NCBI GenBank assembly: GCA_964633225.1
Contig: CAZWFQ010000114.1
Location: 1-8,541 of the forward strand
DNA from: JAKQIM01 sp964633225
GTDB lineage: Bacteria > Chloroflexota > Anaerolineae > Anaerolineales > UBA4823
Direction: 5' to 3'
Length of the DNA: 8,541 nucleotides
A model generated the notes under the pieces. That model was not told where the DNA came from and ran no database searches. It worked only from the letters and a program-made list of their open reading frames with translations. Made by a program: the position numbers and the translations under genes. Position 1 is the first letter of the stretch; each line of letters opens with the position of its first letter. Positions 5,602-8,541 of the stretch are shown here, one piece after another.

Positions 5602-7435
5602 CCCGGATAGCGCTGCCGCGCTCGGTCTTCTCCACCTCAATCCGGTTAGGGAAGGCGTCTTTCAGTTCATCAATATGGGTGACCACCAGGATCTTGGCGA
5701 AATCGGCCTTGACCAGGTTGATGGCTTCTACCAGGCGCTGGCGGCCCAGGGCATCCTGGCTGCCAAAGCCCTCGTCGATCACCAGGGTTTGCAGGCGCGC
5801 CCCAGCACGTTGTGCCAGCACCTCTGAGAGAGCCAGGCGAACGGCGAAATTGACGCGAAAAGCCTCGCCGCCCGAGAACATCTCGTAATCGCGCATCCCC
5901 ACCCCATCCGAAATCTGGATCTCAAGCGTTTCGCGCAGGTCATCGCGGTTCTTGTCTTTGTAAGCCGCCTGGGTCACAAAGCGCACTGTCATGGCGCCCC
6001 CGCTCAGGCGCTCAAGCAGGTCATTGGCGCGGCTTTCAATCTGCGGCAGGGCCTGCTCCACCAGCAAAGCTGGCACCCCATCTTTGCCAAAGGCCCGGTC
6101 AAGCTGTTTATAACGCGCCGATTGGCGGGCCAGCTCTTCGCGCTGGGCGGTCAAAACCTGGCGGCGCTCCTTGAGATCATCCAACACCATTACCTTCTGG
6201 CGCGCCGCGCCCACTTCCAGGCGCAGGCGGTTCTCTTGTTCTTGCACGCTCAGCAGGTCTGCCTCGGCTACATCCAGGTCAGGCGCCTGGGCCTCGGCCG
6301 CTGCCAGAGAGGCCGCAGCCTGGTCATGCTCTTGCTGTTGGCGGGCCAGCTCAGCAGAAAGCCCGGCATGCTGTGTTTCCAGTTCGCCAATCTCCCTCTC
6401 CAGGGGCGCCAGGGCAGCCTGTGCCTTCTCCAGGGCATGGTATTCTTCTTCTACCAGCCGGCCATCCGCTTCAGCCTGGCGAGCGGCTTCATGGGCAGCC
6501 AGGTCATACCCCAGCCGGGCCAACTCAGCATCCACTTCTGCCAGGCAAGCACGCGCCGCGGCGGCAAAGGTCTCAGCGCGCAAGGTCTGTTCCACATCAG
6601 CCAGGCGCGCTGCGCCCTGGGCTTGCCAGGCTTGCAAGACCTGAACGGCCTGCTCTTGTTGGGCGTTGCAGCGCGCCAGGGCCTGGCTGTGCTCCAGGCG
6701 CTGCTGTTCAAAGGCAGACAGGCTTTTTACCTGGGCTTCCAGCTCTGCCAACTGCTGTTCGCCCTCCCGCAAGAGGGCCTGGTTGAGGCGGTAGCGATCG
6801 CCCAAGACCTTGCCCTGGGTGGTCAAGCGCTCAATCAGCGCCTGGCGATCTTCTGAGCCAAGCGGCTGCCCACATAACGGGCAGAGCGGGCTCTCCAGGG
6901 CTTCGAGCTGGTCGATGCGCCCCTTTAGCTCATCCATCTCATCCCGAAGGCGCGGGTTTTCGGCCCGCGCCTCAGCCTGCGATTGGCGCGCCGCCTCCAA
7001 CTGCTCTTGCCAACTGGAACGCTGGGCCAGGGCAGTCTCGGTTTCAGCCAGGGCCGTTTGCAGCGTAGCGATCTCACCCTGCAGAACCTGGCTGGCAGCC
7101 TGTTGAGCCTCTGCGGCGGCGGCCTGGGATTGTAAAGCGCTCAATTCCTGAGCCAGGCGGGCCTTTTCAGTCTCGATCTCCGTCAGCGGGGCCATGCGGC
7201 GCTGNNNNNNNNNNNNNNNNNNNNNNNNNNNNNNNNNNNNNNNNNNNNNNNNNNNNNNNNNNNNNNNNNNNNNNNNNNNNNNNNNNNNNNNNNNNNNNNN
7301 NNNNGCATCTAAGAGCGAGGATTTGCCGGCCCCGTTGGAGCCAGAGATACAGGCCAAATCGAAGGACGTGAAATCCAGTTCGGCGGTGTCACGATACGAG
7401 AGAAAACCAGTTAAGGAAAGATGGATGGGAATCAC
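5594..7435 (-). CDS. sbcC: Nuclease SbcCD subunit C (SbcC/Rad50-type ATPase), interrupted by an assembly gap
   Basis: SbcC is the SMC-like ATPase of the SbcCD complex, which trims hairpins and double-strand ends together with the nuclease SbcD. The N-terminal 43 residues contain LTGFLSYRDTAELDF and Walker A GSNGAGKS (32-39). After the gap come 536 residues: Ala/Gln/Glu/Leu-rich coiled coil, the zinc hook CPLC (6872-6883), and more coiled coil. The C-terminal ATPase lobe follows, with signature FSGGEAFR (5855-5878), Walker B LVIDEGFGSQD and VTHIDEL. The start chosen is GTG at 7435, giving the family-like MIPIHLSLTGF. The in-frame ATG at 7516 would add 27 unrelated residues and overlap the divergent gene. 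The hook lies 107 residues from the gap but about 425 from the C-terminus. Paired coils should be of similar length, so about 300 residues are probably missing. No sbcD is adjacent. No Shine-Dalgarno is seen before the GTG. Confidence 0.92.
   Translation of the reverse strand: MIPIHLSLTGFLSYRDTAELDFTSFDLACISGSNGAGKSSLLDXXXXXXXXXXXXXXXXXXXXXXXXXXXXXXXXXXQRRMAPLTEIETEKARLAQELSALQSQAAAAEAQQAASQVLQGEIATLQTALAETETALAQRSSWQEQLEAARQSQAEARAENPRLRDEMDELKGRIDQLEALESPLCPLCGQPLGSEDRQALIERLTTQGKVLGDRYRLNQALLREGEQQLAELEAQVKSLSAFEQQRLEHSQALARCNAQQEQAVQVLQAWQAQGAARLADVEQTLRAETFAAAARACLAEVDAELARLGYDLAAHEAARQAEADGRLVEEEYHALEKAQAALAPLEREIGELETQHAGLSAELARQQQEHDQAAASLAAAEAQAPDLDVAEADLLSVQEQENRLRLEVGAARQKVMVLDDLKERRQVLTAQREELARQSARYKQLDRAFGKDGVPALLVEQALPQIESRANDLLERLSGGAMTVRFVTQAAYKDKNRDDLRETLEIQISDGVGMRDYEMFSGGEAFRVNFAVRLALSEVLAQRAGARLQTLVIDEGFGSQDALGRQRLVEAINLVKADFAKILVVTHIDELKDAFPNRIEVEKTERGSAIRVI
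7205..7304. other. Assembly gap (100 N) inside sbcC
   Basis: Exactly 100 N. The flanks happen to stay in frame across 100 bases, but the hidden part should contain the rest of the N-terminal ATPase lobe (Q-loop) and part of the first coil. The real length is therefore likely near 0.9-1 kb. Confidence 0.97.
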
Positions 7436-7441
7436 GAGTGT

Positions 7442-7470
7442 AGTATAACATTCCGGCTTTATTTTATCCA
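7442..7470 (-). promoter_or_regulatory. Putative promoter of sbcC, leaderless type
   Basis: On the minus strand TGGATA (7470-7465) and TATACT (7447-7442) are 17 bp apart. The -10 box ends 6 nt before the GTG at 7435, so transcription would start at or next to the start codon. No Shine-Dalgarno is present. An alternative is CGGACA (7490-7485) and TAAAAT (7466-7461) with an 18-bp spacer, giving a leader of about 20 nt that also lacks a Shine-Dalgarno. The region overlaps the divergent promoter. Confidence 0.5.
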
Positions 7471-7485
7471 CAAATCGGGTAAAAT
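7458..7485 (+). promoter_or_regulatory. Putative promoter of the divergent membrane protein gene, leaderless type
   Basis: TAAAAT at 7480-7485 ends 6 nt before the ATG at 7492. The -35 is weak (TTTATT at 7458-7463, 16-bp spacer). No Shine-Dalgarno is seen in the 20 nt before the ATG. The spacing mirrors that of the sbcC start on the other strand, and the two promoters interleave within 56 bp. Confidence 0.45.
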
Positions 7486-7491
7486 GTCCGC

Positions 7492-8358
7492 ATGCCTGAT
7501 CAATTACAGCCAACACCCACCACCCGCGGCCGGCGCCTGGCAGCTGCGTTGAGTCCGACCTTTGATTCGTATTACCTGATGAGCGCCTTCTTACTGGTAC
7601 TCTTCTTGATCGGTTACATCTGGTGGCCCCTGGCAGAGGAATACCTTTCTTACATCCCCTGGCAAGGCGAATGGTGGCGCTACATGGACTGGCTACTGCT
7701 GGGCATCTTCTTTGTCATGTCGGCCCTGATCATGGCAGGCGCCAACCTGCGCGCCGATCTCAAGATCGTATTGGTGGGCCTGGCAGGCGGGCTGGTGATC
7801 GAAGGCTGGGGCACCCAAACCAACATCTGGCACTACTTCACCGCTGAACGCCCCCCCTTGTGGATCATCCCAGCCTGGCCCATCGCCAGCTTATCGATCG
7901 ACCGCCTGGTACGCATCCTGGATATTGCATCTGGCAGAGAGCATGCCAATGCCCACCCGGCGCAGCCCAAGCCCGGGCCTGGGCTGAAGATCCTATACTG
8001 GCTGGTCTTTAGCGGCTTTTATGGGTTGATGCTGGTCTTTGTGGCCCCCACCTTCGATAAATCCCTGACCCTGGCAGCCCTCTTCCTGGTGGCCTTCCTC
8101 ATCCTCACCCCCACCGACCACCGCCTGGCCCTGTTGACCTTTGCCGCGGGGGCCGGGCTGGGTTACTTCTTAGAGTTGTGGGGCACCACCCGCGAATGCT
8201 GGACCTATTACACTGGCCAAACTCCCCCCCTGTTTGCCGTGCTGGCGCACGGCATGGCGGCGGTTTCCTTTTGGCGTTCGGTGCGCCTGATGGAGATGCT
8301 GCTGGACAAAGTGATCCGTGCCAGTCAAAGCCAAGCCACCCAATCGCCCGTCAATTGA
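7492..8358 (+). CDS. Uncharacterised eight-helix membrane protein with internal duplication
   Basis: I do not recognise the family. The 288-residue protein has about eight hydrophobic helices (roughly 31-47, 66-83, 90-108, 122-140, 165-185, 190-206, 211-229, 246-262), no cleavable signal peptide and short polar ends. It sits in the cytoplasmic membrane. The two halves are repeats: E-x-W-G-T-x4-W-x-Y-x-T-x3-P-P-L occurs at 104-123 and again at 228-247, exactly 124 residues apart. Helices 2-4 match helices 6-8 in position. The conserved acidic, Trp and Tyr residues at the membrane edge look like a ligand or active site present twice. A His/Pro-rich linker (about 150-164) joins the halves. The ATG at 7492 is the first in frame and close to a -10-like box. 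It is divergent from sbcC with a shared 56-bp control region. A remote link to CruF-like carotenoid-synthesis membrane proteins crossed my mind but is unsupported. Confidence 0.8.
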   Translation: MPDQLQPTPTTRGRRLAAALSPTFDSYYLMSAFLLVLFLIGYIWWPLAEEYLSYIPWQGEWWRYMDWLLLGIFFVMSALIMAGANLRADLKIVLVGLAGGLVIEGWGTQTNIWHYFTAERPPLWIIPAWPIASLSIDRLVRILDIASGREHANAHPAQPKPGPGLKILYWLVFSGFYGLMLVFVAPTFDKSLTLAALFLVAFLILTPTDHRLALLTFAAGAGLGYFLELWGTTRECWTYYTGQTPPLFAVLAHGMAAVSFWRSVRLMEMLLDKVIRASQSQATQSPVN

Positions 8359-8386
8359 CTTATTTCACGATTCATATATCATATAG

Positions 8387-8494
8387 TTAACAAAAGCTCT
8401 TCCAGCAGCCAGCCAGCCCAAGCTTATTGAAGCGGCAGTTGCGCCCACCGCCATCCACGCCCTGGAAGAAATGCTGCCCAGGTGGATACCTTAA
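8387..8494 (+). pseudogene. Possible 3' remnant of a lost gene (35 codons, no start)
   Basis: After an A+T-rich stretch (8359-8395) the sequence returns to G+C-rich, coding-like composition. One plus-strand frame is open from 8387 to a TAA at 8492-8494 and reads LTKALPAASQPKLIEAAVAP followed by TAIHALEEMLPRWIP. It has no plausible start codon or ribosome-binding site, and a stop (TAG, 8384-8386) closes it upstream. It directly precedes the terminator hairpin, as a gene end would. It may equally be chance. No family is recognised. Confidence 0.25.
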
Positions 8495-8495
8495 G

Positions 8496-8539
8496 CAAAA
8501 AGTGATCGAGCGGGCCTAAGCCCGCTCGATCACTTTTTG
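8496..8539 (+). terminator. Bidirectional Rho-independent terminator
   Basis: A perfect 20-bp stem (8496-8515 with 8520-8539) has loop CTAA. Its G+C-rich centre is flanked by AAAAA on the left and TTTTT on the right, so it works equally on both strands. It would end the membrane-protein transcript, although it lies 137 nt after that stop. It probably also ends a minus-strand gene just beyond the window. Confidence 0.88.
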
Positions 8540-8541
8540 TA

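Noticed and set aside
6122..6856. Long open frame (244 codons) on the plus strand opposite sbcC
   Set aside because: It lies antisense to the G+C-rich coiled-coil codons of sbcC; such shadow frames are expected from the repetitive Ala/Gln/Leu coding, and it has no recognisable domain.
7436..7516. Upstream ATG at 7516 as the sbcC start
   Set aside because: It would add 27 residues with no SbcC similarity, overlap the divergent gene and contain its promoter; GTG at 7435 gives the family-typical N-terminus.
1..8541. CRISPR array, insertion sequence, rRNA or tandem repeat array
   Set aside because: No regularly spaced direct repeats, transposase-like proteins, terminal inverted repeats or rRNA sequence were seen on either strand.

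Overview
The window reads as ordinary bacterial chromosome, G+C-rich (roughly 60% by eye), apparently from a metagenome or draft scaffold. It holds two runs of exactly 100 N, each inside a gene. Gene content (a cyclic-2,3-diphosphoglycerate-synthase-like GTPase, an actinobacteria/Chloroflexota-like solitary DNA methyltransferase, SbcC, S20, ArgS) and protein style suggest Chloroflexota, perhaps Anaerolineae. This is inference from remembered families, not from a search.

Left part (1-1525): the 3' part of an AbiEi-type antitoxin gene overlaps an AbiEii-type nucleotidyltransferase toxin gene by ATGA, giving a type IV toxin-antitoxin pair. It runs head-on into a tRNA-Glu(UUC) gene on the minus strand. 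A perfect 15-bp hairpin between them has its T-tract on the tRNA side.

Middle part (1526-4633): a divergent control region with two well-spaced sigma-70-type promoters separates tRNA-Glu from rpsT (TTG start). A run of hairpins ending in a strong intrinsic terminator separates rpsT from argS. ArgS is complete and followed by its own terminator. Next comes a GTPase-like gene split by the first assembly gap. Its two ends are in different nominal frames, so the gap size is a placeholder.

Right part (4634-8541): a 22-bp perfect inverted repeat lies directly against the ribosome-binding site of a solitary beta-class DNA methyltransferase. That gene converges with sbcC and their stop codons overlap by 8 bp. 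SbcC (minus strand, broken by the second gap) retains Walker A, the zinc hook, the signature motif and Walker B. A 56-bp region separates sbcC from a divergent eight-helix membrane protein of unknown function. Both starts have a -10-like hexamer only 6 nt upstream and no Shine-Dalgarno sequence, so both mRNAs may be leaderless. The membrane protein is a clear internal duplication. The window ends with a possible gene remnant and a 20-bp bidirectional terminator.

The genes fall into translation (tRNA-Glu, S20, ArgS), DNA maintenance or modification (methyltransferase, SbcC) and one selfish or defence module (AbiE). I see no CRISPR array, transposase, integrase or rRNA, and no clear new multi-gene system. 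The most promising unknowns are the duplicated membrane protein with its divergent leaderless-type promoters, and the hairpins placed just before argS and the methyltransferase gene.
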